Shown: positions 10,189 through 20,147 of the stretch, in pieces
Numbering within the stretch: position 1 is the stretch's first letter
Layout of the letters: the number at the start of each line of letters is the position of its first letter
Assembly (NCBI RefSeq): GCF_003144245.1
Contig: NW_020289976.1
Coordinates: 992,001 to 1,056,000, forward strand
Origin: Jaminaea rosea
Taxonomy: Eukaryota > Basidiomycota > Exobasidiomycetes > Microstromatales
Direction of reading: 5' to 3'
DNA: 64,000 nt
Translations under genes and position numbers: made by a program
Notes under the pieces: generated by a model
The model's database searches: none
Seen by the model: the letters and a program-made list of their open reading frames with translations, nothing else
Told to the model about the DNA's origin: nothing

Positions 10189-13100
10189 TCATGCCATGAC
10201 GTCCTCACTCGATGAGCGCTCGCCATCGACGTCCGCCGCTGTAGCTGGCGTGGCCACAGGCGCGCTCAAGGCCAAGGAGTAGTGTCGCAGTGCGGCGTCG
10301 ACCGCCTCAATAGCCGCCATTGGCCAAGGCGATAGACCCAGATGATGCTCTGAGGACACGATTCGCAGACCCATTAGCGACTGAGTGATTAGTCGAATGA
10401 GCTTGGGCGGAGCATTGGTCTGTATTTTGCCGTCTGTTGCTTGACGATAGCGGACGAGGTGGATCCATGCAGAATGAGTGCGCCCTGCTCGAGCTGTGGA
10501 GTTGACGATGGATGATTGTAGGCTCATCAAAGCGTCTTCATTGTCGTCGATATCGTCGGAAGTGCCAGTCATGAGCATCTGTCGGTCCGGATAGATTGCG
10601 TGAGACACTTGCGAAGAATCGACGAGGACAGCAGAAGCTGGCGCAGCGGCAATCGACTCAGAGGCCGCCTTATGGGTGGCAAAGAACGGCTTGTTGTCTT
10701 GGTAGCTGAGGATTGACACGCTTTCGCACCGCAATTTCGCATGAAGCACAGCCTTGTCCCATGCTGTAGCCTCGCCGGCAGTAAAGCTACCCTTCTTGAA
10801 GATGGCGACGTGCCACAATGATCCACGCCGGCGCATGTAGTCTTGTGTCTGCTGGCTGACCCATCGTACGATATCGACGTTGCTGCTGCTACAATGGCTC
10901 TTGAGCGCTCGATCCTTGCCTTCCCCGTCCATGATGCTCAAGAAGCTCAGCTCTCCTGCCTGGCCAGCGTGATAGCAGACGTGCAGCCAGCCTTGACGGG
11001 TGAAGACGGCGGGGTGAGGCTGATCGCTCAGCGTAAACTGCGATGTCGAGGGCAGCAACGAGCACGGGGCTGCCAAAGTGAAAGCTGGGAAGCTGCGAAG
11101 GTCCATCTTGGTCGGGAGGGTAGAGCGCACGGGTCGAAACTCGACGGCAACTCGCAGAGTATTGTAGAGTGCCAAGGCATGCACTTTGAGCGCCGAAACC
11201 GACTCCTTGACCGATTGTTGCTTGATGCTTGACCAAGGAAGAGGTCGTACGTGAATATGCTGGGACCAGAGGCCCGCCTTTTCTGCGCCAATAACGCGAA
11301 GATCGCGCTGAAGAGCAACCAGGGAGGAAGTAGGTGTAGCTCCAACGGCGTACAGCACGACGTGGCGATCTGGGCCGAGAGCCTCAGCGAAGCGTGACAC
11401 AAGAGAGCGCACAGTGTCTTCCCGCTGGTCAGCGCTGGCGAAGATGTCTTCGATGGCTCGATCGAGGTCTGAAGTAGGGGATTCGCCGAGCTCAATCAAT
11501 GCGTCGTGCGCTGCCTCATGAGAGCCAAGACCGAGCGAGGAGAAGAGCGTGGACAATCGACTGAGCCACTGTGACAGCTCTGCCCTCCAGGCTGGGCTGC
11601 AGCTGGAATGGTGAAGCACGATTCCGACAATTCTACGCTGCCCTCCTGCTGCTGATAGGCCCAATTTCTCCCAGAAGCGAAGGGCTGAAGGTGCCATCTC
11701 GGTGATGCTGCCTTGACATCCCACAAAGACCGAGGGGGCCTCGAGAAGCTCGACGTCAAATTGTGCCTGGCACGCCGAGTCGGTGATTTCGAGGAGCGGC
11801 AGGATGCTGTCGGCATCATCGAAACCCCGAGACGATGATCCGTGGACTTCAGCGCGTAGAAAGGGATTGTCGAGTAGCCAGTCGATCAGTGTCTGTCGAG
11901 TGGCCATTTGCTCAGCGCTGTCGTCAACCACGCTCGATGCGATCGCCGCCTCTCGAGGAGCTTTTGCCGCTGCCGGGATGGAGCGGATCAATGCCATCGA
12001 GGCATCGAGCATGCGGCCCACTTCAGCGATGGCCTCGCCGGGGCGTTGAGCTTCGTTGTCGCGCATGTCGCTGCTGTACTCGTCTTCCTCATCGCTATCG
12101 CCACTTTCTTCGTCGCTTGAGCCATCATGTGTGCCCACGTCAGACATCTCGTCGTCTGTCCTCGGCACCAAACGCAGCTGGCGGCGCGTCGTTGCATTTG
12201 CCTTTGCGGTGTCCGACTGGCCTTCTGCAGCTCGAGCGATACGAGAAAGGCGCGTGGCTCCACCGCCGCCGCCGCTGCCGCCATTGGCGAGCCCGTTCGG
12301 AAGCGCAAACTTCCCTGAGCTGTATTTGTCTCGCAAGTCTTTGAGTTTGCGATTAGAGTCAGGCTCGGCGTCGTCGTGACTTGCTCCCTCAGCCGTAGCG
12401 AAAGCGTGGGGAGCGATGGACATCTGGGCTGCTGAGCGAGGAGTGCTTTCCGCATCTTGATGCGGTGTCCAACCGTCGACGGTGGGAATCGGTCTGACAT
12501 CGTAGTACGGGCTAGTCGGTGTTCTTGGCGTCTGGTCGTGAGGGCCACCTGTGGCGGGTGAGCTGTCGGTGTAGCTGCCCGGAGTGAAGCCTGGAAGCGA
12601 AGATGGGTCCGAGGGGATGCCGCTCGTGCTGGAGGTGGATGTGTTCACCTCGCGGCCCAGTCGCGAGAGAACGTGCGTCGTAGCAATGTCTTCGTCCATG
12701 ATCTGCGTCTGATCGCTGATCGTAGGCGCATGGGCTTCCGTGCCGGTATCCGGCAGCTTCTCCGCAGCGGACGGGGCCGCAGGTGCCGTGACCCCCGCAT
12801 CAGCCTCATCATCCCCGTCAATGTCGTCGAAAAAGGCAAAGTCATCTTCGGTTACCAATCCGTACATCGAGTCGTCTACTTCTCCTCTTGAAGGGCGACG
12901 CGACATGCTCGGATCACTTCCGCCGCTTCTGCTAACCAGGAGTGCTGGCGATGGACCGCGGTCGGCAGTCGACTCTACGCCGTCGGCGTCGGCGTCGCCG
13001 TCGTCGGAGCCAAAGAGGTCGCCATCGTCGCCATCGCCATCGTCGCCGTCGTCGCCGCCAGTGACGTCCTCGTCCATGGCGTCTGCTTTGTCACCTTTGA

Positions 13101-14805
13101 GAGTGATGTCGCCTTCTTCCTCTTGGGCCTCATCGACGACGATAGCGGGTCGAGCTGGACTAGACGGTGACTCTTGCGATGCGGGCTTCTTCTGTTCAGC
13201 GAGCACCTCAGTCGTAGCTTCGAGGAGATCCGCCATTGCGGTATTGCGTAAAGTACTGGCTGTGTGAGAGCTGACGGCATCTCTCTTGCTGAAACAAAGC
13301 TGTCGAGGCCACAAGAAGGTAAGTGCGTCGTCTTCGCCGCCTTGAACAACGAGCCAGCCTCCTTCCATCAGCTGATCAGCGGCAATTCCAGTCTGAATCT
13401 CAAGTACGGCGCAAAGCTGCTGATACGCAGCACGGGTCGACTCGTCCCTCGTGCCAGTCTCTGGCGGAGGCCCGCGGCTGTACGCTTTCCGTCTTGTAGG
13501 GGCGAGTTCGACTGACCCTCCAGCGACGTGATGATGGTCGAGCGTCGCGAGCGTCGTTTGATCCAGAGTCAAATTTGCAAAGAGGACGGGCTGGCCCTCC
13601 GAGCCGTCTAGCTCGTCCGATTGTAAGCGCGGTGAAATTGTGACCTGGAATTCCCCAAACGCAATGCGGTCTGCCTCTGTCAGTACTCGTCTCTGGGCGT
13701 ATGGAGCCATGAAGAAGCCACTGCCCGCCCGAACGGCACGACGAGGGCACAAAGTTGGCCGTCTATCATCTGATGATGCTGCGGCTGTGGCGACCTCCTC
13801 CGTCTTGATCTCGCCGTCTTCATCCTCCTCCATCTGCTCGTCTTTGCAATCTTTGAAGTCCTCGACTCCTCCTTGCACCGCACTGGCGAACAGCTGGCGC
13901 TCAGTGTGCGCTCTTGAGCGCCATACGAATGTATTGGCTAAGCTTGCCTGTACAGCTTGACAAAACTTGCGTTGCAGTGCGCCGTCTTGTGAGGATGTGG
14001 TCGTGTCTACCAGCGAGCAACTGCTGCACGACTCCTCAGGAAGTCGACTGAGCAAATTAGCAAGGCTGCTCTTTGCAACTTCTATGCGCTCCGCCAGCTC
14101 TGCCAATGCCTTGCCGTCCTCGTTCCCCCATTCGGGCGAAGTAGCAGCTGGTGACTCGCCCCACAGATCGTCCTCTGCTGATCGCTTTGCCGGGGCCAAG
14201 TGCTGCGATCGATGAGGAAGGTCTTGAATTTTGAAGAAGGTGAAGAGGTAGCACGTCTTCTGCGCCGTTGAGGATGTGTTGTCCTCGCCGGCTGATGCAG
14301 GAGCTTCATACTTCTGTTCAGCGCCAAAATGCCAGAGGGTGTGGTGTAGGATCTCTGAAGGCCATCCGGTAACCTCGTGCCAGGCCGCTGCTCGGCCTTT
14401 ACCCTTTGCGTGTGCACCTTCTGAAAGTGCCCATCGTCTCGCAGCGTATGAGCTCTCGTAGCTAGTCAGGGCTTTGAGCTGCTGAAGAAGCTGGGCTGCC
14501 TTGGCTTCTTCGTCTATCTCGAGTCTTTGCAGTGCAATTCGTGCATTGTTGGGAAGCGGGATGCTGATGATCGAAGTAGTCGCCGCTTTGGACACAGTCG
14601 GAGGTAGGCTGGACGTCGACGCTTGCTGCGAAGGAGGCAATGTCTCGCGAGACTCGGCCAAAGGGCTGCCCATGCCATATCGCTGATGTTGGTAGTTGGG
14701 GCTAGAGTGTGTGGTGCTGGCATTGATGCGAGACGAAGAGGGGCCGGCCAAGGGCGAGACCACTCCGACGCCGCCCCCTGACGACGACGATCGATATATG
14801 CTCAT
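10189..14805 (-). CDS. MED13: Mediator kinase-module subunit MED13 (Ssn2/Srb9)
   Basis: Large subunit that joins the CDK8 kinase module to core Mediator in the nucleus. It is a single uninterrupted frame of 1538 residues from ATG 14805. The N-terminal domain includes VLTEADRIAFGEFQV and the LTFLWPRQLCF block typical of MED13. The middle (about 560-1000) is low-complexity with long Asp/Gly/Glu runs. The MID-like part contains VFVGCQGSITEM and the IVGIVLHHSSC stretch. The C-terminal PIWI-like domain has QPHPAVFTRQGWLHVCYHAG, a RGSLWHVAIFKKG segment and a final LIRLITQSL...SSEHHLGLSPWP block. The length and domain order fit fungal MED13. A second Mediator-like gene (MED11-like) is at about 40 kb. 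Confidence 0.9.
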   Translation of the reverse strand: MSIYRSSSSGGGVGVVSPLAGPSSSRINASTTHSSPNYQHQRYGMGSPLAESRETLPPSQQASTSSLPPTVSKAATTSIISIPLPNNARIALQRLEIDEEAKAAQLLQQLKALTSYESSYAARRWALSEGAHAKGKGRAAAWHEVTGWPSEILHHTLWHFGAEQKYEAPASAGEDNTSSTAQKTCYLFTFFKIQDLPHRSQHLAPAKRSAEDDLWGESPAATSPEWGNEDGKALAELAERIEVAKSSLANLLSRLPEESCSSCSLVDTTTSSQDGALQRKFCQAVQASLANTFVWRSRAHTERQLFASAVQGGVEDFKDCKDEQMEEDEDGEIKTEEVATAAASSDDRRPTLCPRRAVRAGSGFFMAPYAQRRVLTEADRIAFGEFQVTISPRLQSDELDGSEGQPVLFANLTLDQTTLATLDHHHVAGGSVELAPTRRKAYSRGPPPETGTRDESTRAAYQQLCAVLEIQTGIAADQLMEGGWLVVQGGEDDALTFLWPRQLCFSKRDAVSSHTASTLRNTAMADLLEATTEVLAEQKKPASQESPSSPARPAIVVDEAQEEEGDITLKGDKADAMDEDVTGGDDGDDGDGDDGDLFGSDDGDADADGVESTADRGPSPALLVSRSGGSDPSMSRRPSRGEVDDSMYGLVTEDDFAFFDDIDGDDEADAGVTAPAAPSAAEKLPDTGTEAHAPTISDQTQIMDEDIATTHVLSRLGREVNTSTSSTSGIPSDPSSLPGFTPGSYTDSSPATGGPHDQTPRTPTSPYYDVRPIPTVDGWTPHQDAESTPRSAAQMSIAPHAFATAEGASHDDAEPDSNRKLKDLRDKYSSGKFALPNGLANGGSGGGGGATRLSRIARAAEGQSDTAKANATTRRQLRLVPRTDDEMSDVGTHDGSSDEESGDSDEEDEYSSDMRDNEAQRPGEAIAEVGRMLDASMALIRSIPAAAKAPREAAIASSVVDDSAEQMATRQTLIDWLLDNPFLRAEVHGSSSRGFDDADSILPLLEITDSACQAQFDVELLEAPSVFVGCQGSITEMAPSALRFWEKLGLSAAGGQRRIVGIVLHHSSCSPAWRAELSQWLSRLSTLFSSLGLGSHEAAHDALIELGESPTSDLDRAIEDIFASADQREDTVRSLVSRFAEALGPDRHVVLYAVGATPTSSLVALQRDLRVIGAEKAGLWSQHIHVRPLPWSSIKQQSVKESVSALKVHALALYNTLRVAVEFRPVRSTLPTKMDLRSFPAFTLAAPCSLLPSTSQFTLSDQPHPAVFTRQGWLHVCYHAGQAGELSFLSIMDGEGKDRALKSHCSSSNVDIVRWVSQQTQDYMRRRGSLWHVAIFKKGSFTAGEATAWDKAVLHAKLRCESVSILSYQDNKPFFATHKAASESIAAAPASAVLVDSSQVSHAIYPDRQMLMTGTSDDIDDNEDALMSLQSSIVNSTARAGRTHSAWIHLVRYRQATDGKIQTNAPPKLIRLITQSLMGLRIVSSEHHLGLSPWPMAAIEAVDAALRHYSLALSAPVATPATAADVDGERSSSEDVMA

Positions 14806-15988
14806 GGCTCCACGACGCGATGATGAGGAGAGAGCTGCTAGGGTGTGAGGCGACTACGCCAGCTGAAACACCATCGTAGGAGCCAGACCAGTCGGTCGGT
14901 GAAGGAGATGTCGTCGTGGTAATCAGAGCGAAGCACTGATCTCTACGAGCTGGTGCCTGCAGCTTTCGATTGAGCGTCGTCCAAGTTGATGCGGGGTCAG
15001 TTGGCGGCCGAGATGAGGAGCACCAGCCATCAGCCACCAGGCCGCGCCCCCCGGGCCCGTCTCGCCGCCCTGCAGTCAACTCTCGTTGCCGCCCGTTCCG
15101 GCTTCACGATAGGCAGCCACTTGCAATCTTTCGCTCGATAGCACAGACGACGCATATTGGCAAATGCCATTGATGTTTGATGGTCATCAACGCGAGGCTG
15201 GAGAGACTACCGTTTAATGGCATCTTGTGACTGCTATCATCGCCCAGCGCTACCATCGGGTGGTCGCCGGCAGAATGAGAGGAGCGCTTCGTCACCGCTA
15301 CAGGAACCTGTCCACCTTGGCAGCCTCACTTCACCCTAGGAGCTACAAATAGATCCGTTCTTCACTACTTCGTGAAGAGTTCCAGACCTTGTCATCGTTG
15401 CCGCTGTGACCGCTGTCGCCGCTATCGCCTTAGTAGCTCAAGAGCTGTGAGGACGGAAAATAATTTCCACTCGCCGCTGGCTCGCAGGCGGGACGGACCA
15501 GTGGCGAGGCCGGTTGGGCGAGGCCAGACCCGCGGGCTCGAAGCCGTTCAAAGTCTAGCCTTCTCTGCCCCCCCCCATACACTCACGCACGCAGCCACGG
15601 AGTGAAGCCTAGCTCCTCACTTCCCCATCCTCACTCCCTCAATCACCTCGACATTCACCCACTTGAGGGCTGCTCATCTCCAAACGCCGTAGACTGTTGC
15701 AGCAAGCCCGTCTGCACTTGCCGCTCCTCGACCTCGACGCCCGAGGTCTACGAGCTTAACCTCGACCCAACTCAGCCCAGCCAGATCTCGCGTCCTTTCA
15801 ATTGGCGTCGCACCCGCCTTCGTCGTCGTCGTCGTCGCCGCCGCCAAAGTCCAGATCTTTCAGACCGCACGGCGAGTGACATCGACGGCCTCGAGCCCCG
15901 AGGCCTTGTCAAGAATCTGCCATTAGCAGTACGGCGTGTGGTTGTCGAGCCCAGTTCCCGGGGCAGGTCCGGGGCAAAGTTGCTGATC
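14806..15988. other. Divergent intergenic region, 1183 bp
   Basis: This region lies between the MED13 start (minus) and the first ATG of the PP1-motif gene (plus). A TACAAATAG element near 15344-15352 could serve as a TATA box for the plus-strand gene. An open frame without ATG runs into the gene from about 15602 and includes an Arg-rich stretch; I read this as 5' UTR. No other gene is seen. Confidence 0.4.
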
Positions 15989-17197
15989 ATGTCCATTGAC
16001 GCTCACGCAGAAGGTCCTTCTGTCGAAGCGACTTCACCATCCCTCTTAGCCACCACCTTCATCTCTCAACAGACTCTAGCTCCCCACCTATCCATCTCGA
16101 TCACCCAGCCAACGCCATCTCCTCAATTAGGCCCCATCGCGCCATCTTCTCCAACCAAGACCGTCAGACGCAGCAAATCTGTCTCCTTTGCGGCCGACAT
16201 AGCACCCAATATGACTCAACTTGCGACACACAGGCCCTCGCTTCCAGCTTTGAGTACGTCTAGCTCAAGGCGAGCTCAGCTAGCCCTTCTGGCAGAACAA
16301 GCCAGTCTTGCGGCGGTGGGCACCAGCAGTCTCAGGATCGCTCGAGCACAGAGCATTGTTCTAGACGAAGCAGTCAAGAGCGCCATGGGCCAAGCTGCTC
16401 AGACGAAGGCCGAAGAAGGCAGCGTCGCCTCTACATCTTCTCAGCCACAACGTGACCCAGCATGGGAGCAAGCCTTCTCGTCCTCCGACTTTCTCTCTTC
16501 CGCCTCCTCTCTTGCTCAAATGTTCCACGTCCAAGAGCAAAGCCGCAGAGACTGGGCTGGTCAGGCTCTGGCGCTGCAACGACGCCGGCATACCGTGGCC
16601 TCTGACAGGCTATTCTCGGCTGGTCGAAAAAACGGGAAAGCAGCGGCCAAGCGTCGTGCGAACGATAGCGATGAAGACGGCGAGTCCAATAACGAGCTTC
16701 TTACCGCATCCGACGCCAACAAGAAGCGACGATTCACTGCGGCAGACGCCGCTAGCGCCAAGGGAAAGGATCGCCGTGTATCCTTTGTCGTAAAGGAGGA
16801 GGAAGCGGCAGACAGCAGCGTAGATACTACAGCCACTGAAGCGTCCTCACAAGCGGTCGAGCGAGCTTCTTCGGCGGCACGACCCGCCGGCTCGGGCTCT
16901 TTGGCGAATGTCCTAGCATCCTTCGAGACGCTCCTCGATTATCGTCAAAGGGCTTGTGCTGGCCTTGCAGAGCTGGCCAGGAGCGCAGATGAGATGGACA
17001 CTTTCAGGAGCGGAGCTGCCATCGCGCCACCCATCGTCGCCGCCGTCGCATCCACCGCAGTCAGTGCTGTCGCTGCGGTTGTCGGCAGTAAGGACGCGCC
17101 AGCGTCGAAACTAGAGGAGGTCGAGGACGGGTCTTCACCTACCTCCTCCGTCTTCGAATCTAGCGAGGAAGGTAGCACGCCAGCTGTTGCGGCTTGA
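15989..17197 (+). CDS. Unrecognised protein with two PP1-docking-like motifs
   Basis: Not recognised as a family. The first in-frame ATG is at 15989 (MSIDAHAEG, with A at -3), giving 402 residues without an intron. Two motifs stand out. RRSKSVSF lies near the N-terminus and DRRVSFVV in the second half. Both fit the [RK]-x(0,1)-V-x-F docking motif of protein phosphatase 1 regulatory subunits, and both place a Ser in an Arg-Arg/Lys context that a basophilic kinase could phosphorylate. A possible helical region (RRAQLALLAEQASLAAVG) and a conserved-looking AWEQAFSSSDFLSSASSLAQ stretch lie between. The rest is Ser/Ala-rich and probably disordered, with a basic KKRR nuclear-signal-like cluster before the second motif. 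A nuclear PP1 regulator is a hypothesis only. Confidence 0.65.
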   Translation: MSIDAHAEGPSVEATSPSLLATTFISQQTLAPHLSISITQPTPSPQLGPIAPSSPTKTVRRSKSVSFAADIAPNMTQLATHRPSLPALSTSSSRRAQLALLAEQASLAAVGTSSLRIARAQSIVLDEAVKSAMGQAAQTKAEEGSVASTSSQPQRDPAWEQAFSSSDFLSSASSLAQMFHVQEQSRRDWAGQALALQRRRHTVASDRLFSAGRKNGKAAAKRRANDSDEDGESNNELLTASDANKKRRFTAADAASAKGKDRRVSFVVKEEEAADSSVDTTATEASSQAVERASSAARPAGSGSLANVLASFETLLDYRQRACAGLAELARSADEMDTFRSGAAIAPPIVAAVASTAVSAVAAVVGSKDAPASKLEEVEDGSSPTSSVFESSEEGSTPAVAA

Positions 17198-18041
17198 TCA
17201 TCTAGTCGGCCCCAACAAACGGTCTCGACGTGCGAGCGCCGGGATTTCCTGTGCACGCCTTCTGTTTTATTTGTTCTCAGTTGCTCGGCATTGGAGGGTC
17301 ATACCATCCACGCTCCCGGCCCACCCACCCATCCACGCTTTCTATATACACGTCATCAGCCAGCATTCGTCACCGAAACACTCTTTCCTCCTCCTCCTCC
17401 TCCTCCTCCTCCTCCTCCTCCTCCTCTATTCTCGAACAGGACCGCCTAATGTCTTCCTTGCTTTCCCAACCGCAGCTGGTAATACAAGCCATTTCCAGCG
17501 CATCGAATGTTGACGCGTACCTCTGCTCCAATCCTCGCGCATCACTTCTTTGTCTCGCTCATGAATCAACCACGGATCGCACGCATCGTACGATCACATC
17601 CCGTCTGCCCGCGACTCCGACCCGTCTCGACTCTGGTCCCCCGCTTGTCGGTGGCGTGTCAGTGGCGGCGGCGGGGACGGCGAGTTCCAGGGGTCGCCCT
17701 GACCCTTTCCTGCACGTTGCCACGGTCGCCAGCCTCGTGTCCCCGCTTCCGCTTGCAAGCACACACTGACCCACATACCGCGCCTCCTGTTGATTGCCGG
17801 GGCGCTAAAGTGACTCCAAGATGGTGGAGCACCCACAAAGTCTAGCCTGGGCGTGATTTGGATTTGCAACGCCCTTTCTCTCCTCCATCTACTGTCATCT
17901 AGTGGCCAGCATCTAGAGGCCACCGCTGGCTGCCGTCGCCTACACGGGCTCAACGACACCTGAGCAGCCAACTAGCACGACTCGATTAGAGGAAGACATT
18001 GACTCGCCCTGCCCAGACTACGCGCCAAAACCGCGTCCACG
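17198..18041. other. Intergenic region, 844 bp, with a TCC microsatellite
   Basis: This spans the 3' flank of the PP1-motif gene and the promoter of the TLC gene, both on the plus strand. It holds a CTATATAC element near 17341 and an uninterrupted TCC trinucleotide tract. The short frames on both strands have no family resemblance. Confidence 0.45.
17386..17426 (+). repeat. (TCC)n microsatellite
   Basis: About 13 perfect TCC units in a noncoding stretch. Pyrimidine tracts of this kind are common in fungal promoters and 5' leaders. Confidence 0.9.
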
Positions 18042-19882
18042 ATGCTCTTCACCCACCTCCTCCCAGCGGACTCGGCCCTCAACGAGCCTCTCTTCACCTA
18101 CGCTCTCTGTGCCTCCCTCATCATCCAGCACGGTCTCTTCCACCTGCTCTCACGCACCATACTCGCAGGTCCCGACCTCGCCCAACAGAAGAGACGCGCC
18201 TGGATTTTGACAACCCTCAATGGCCTAGTCACTTCGCTCGCCGCCGTACCCTTTCTGTGGGACCTTCTGGCTAGCGGTTTCGATCTGCACGCTATCAGGC
18301 TGAGAACCCGGTTCGCGAATAGTGTGTGCGCCTTCTTCCTAGTCTACCTCATGAGCGACTTGGGGCTTGGCAGTATTTACTACAGGAAGTTGATCAACTT
18401 GAGCTCGGGATGGATTCATCATACGGTGTACTTGGGCTTCTTCAGCTGGTGGGTCCACAGAGGGTGGGGGCACATTGTCGTTGCGGCGTGCATCTTTGAG
18501 GTGAGCAGAAGATGGAGACGAGACAGTTCGACTCCAGCACTAGCCGCTAATCCTCACGCCTAATCCCACGCGCACAGCTTCCCACCTTCATAATGGGAAT
18601 TGCCTCAATCCACCCACCACTTCGCAGCAACGTCGCCTTTACCTCGACTTTCTTCGTCACGCGTATCTTCCTTCACATCGCTCTCCTCGCATCTTCAATT
18701 ACACCGCACGGCCGCTCTGCTCCGCACATCGACGGCTCATGGGGCGTCGCGACATCCCTCATCGTCACTCTCCCCATGCACCTCTGGTGGGGGTACAAGT
18801 GCGCGCTCAGCGTTCGCCGTCGCATGCACAAGCGCAAGATGGCGGCGAGAGCGGAGAGAGAGAAGGAGGCCAATGCCTTTGCGAACGTGGCGGGCCAGGC
18901 CTTCAATGGGTTTGGGGCCCCAGATGTGCATAGCGCTGTCAATACGCCCCTGCCTACACCTGGACCTAGCCCTGCCGTCGTACCGGCTGCCTTCGCCAAG
19001 GCGGCGGCTGCGGCTAGTCGTAAACCAATTCAGCTCGTATTGGGACGCAACCGTAAGGGATCGGCTGCCTCAGCAGGCTCGACCGCTGCTCCAATGGAGA
19101 GAAGCTCATCGGGCCACGGCTTCCTGCAAGTTCCCGACCCTAACGCCGGATCTTCCACCTCTTCACGTCGTAGCAGTCTCGACTCTCGTCGCTCCTCCTC
19201 CGAGGAAGGCACCGCTTCCACCAAAAAAGCCCCTCGCCCATTCACGCAGCCCGTTCCCCCACCAGGGGCGACGGCCGACTCGCGCGAGCCTTTCCTCGCC
19301 ATCCGCTCCGCGGCAGAGGGACGAGATCGTGCCCGTCGACTCGTGGCGGACGGGGTGCGTCGTATGTGGTTTGGTGCGCCAGTCAGCTGGAGGAGGCAGT
19401 TTGAGGATGAGGCGAGGCTGATGGACGGAGTTCACGAAAAGCCGAGAAGAGCCAAGCGGTCTCTGGCCGAGGCGTCAGATACTGAGCCCGAGGAGGACAA
19501 CGACGATGAGGCGTACAGCTCGAGTCGCGCCCAGCGGGCACGAGCTTTGCTGCGCCGAGGCGTCCTTCGGGCGGTACGTCGTGCCATCAATGGGCGCGGC
19601 GTTCAGCCGGATGACCTCAACTCAGAAGGCGAGGTCTTCCTCACGGCCGACAATGGCGAGCAACAAGCACTCACCGACGACCGTGCCCTGCGCTCTCTTG
19701 ATCTTGGTTCACTTCTCAAGCTCTCCGGCCTTCCACAGCTGCCGCCAGACCTCGTCGGCCAGCCTTTTGAGGTGAGGCCTATGGAGGTGGAGCGACGCGA
19801 GGGGCAGAGGAGGAGGAGTCTTGTTGCTGATCTGAGGAGGAAGATGGAGATCAGGGCGAGGGATGTCGTGGTGTGGGATTGA
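18042..19882 (+). CDS. TLC-domain membrane protein
   Basis: Multi-pass membrane protein with a TRAM/Lag1/CLN8 (TLC) domain, of the TLCD4/TMEM56-like kind. The lipid substrate is unknown. Exons are 18042-18500 and 18578-19882, with a 77-nt intron (GTGAGC donor, CACAG acceptor) joined in phase, for 587 residues. About six hydrophobic segments occupy the first 230 residues. The family signal is SDLGLGSIYYRKL followed by GWIHHTVYLGFF and, across the splice, the ELPTF segment and FFVTRIFLHIALL. The following 350 residues are an unusually long Ser/Arg-rich cytosolic tail ending in VADLRRKMEIR. TLCD proteins normally lack such a tail. It is tandem with the upstream gene and converges on NIT2. Confidence 0.85.
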
Positions 19883-20147
19883 GTCAAGGCGCTGCTATTG
19901 AAGAAAGGCGCTCTCGTGCGGCTGCTGGAGACGGAGGGCCACAACTGGACTTCTTCTACATTCCCTGTCTTGTCGACTCTTTGATACCCTATTGCTCTGA
20001 CTCTCTCACTATCTCATTAACACGAATTCACTCTCATGACTACCATTGAATCCGTATATGCAGGAGTAGAGTAATGTCCATTTGCGCATCATGTATTAGC
20101 AGATGGCCGTTCCGCATTAGCGTAGCGTATAACTGCGGCTCCTCTGA

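Noticed and set aside
15602-15988. N-terminal extension of the PP1-motif gene, including an Arg run
   Set aside because: There is no ATG in this stretch. The first in-frame ATG is 15989, so it is better read as 5' UTR.
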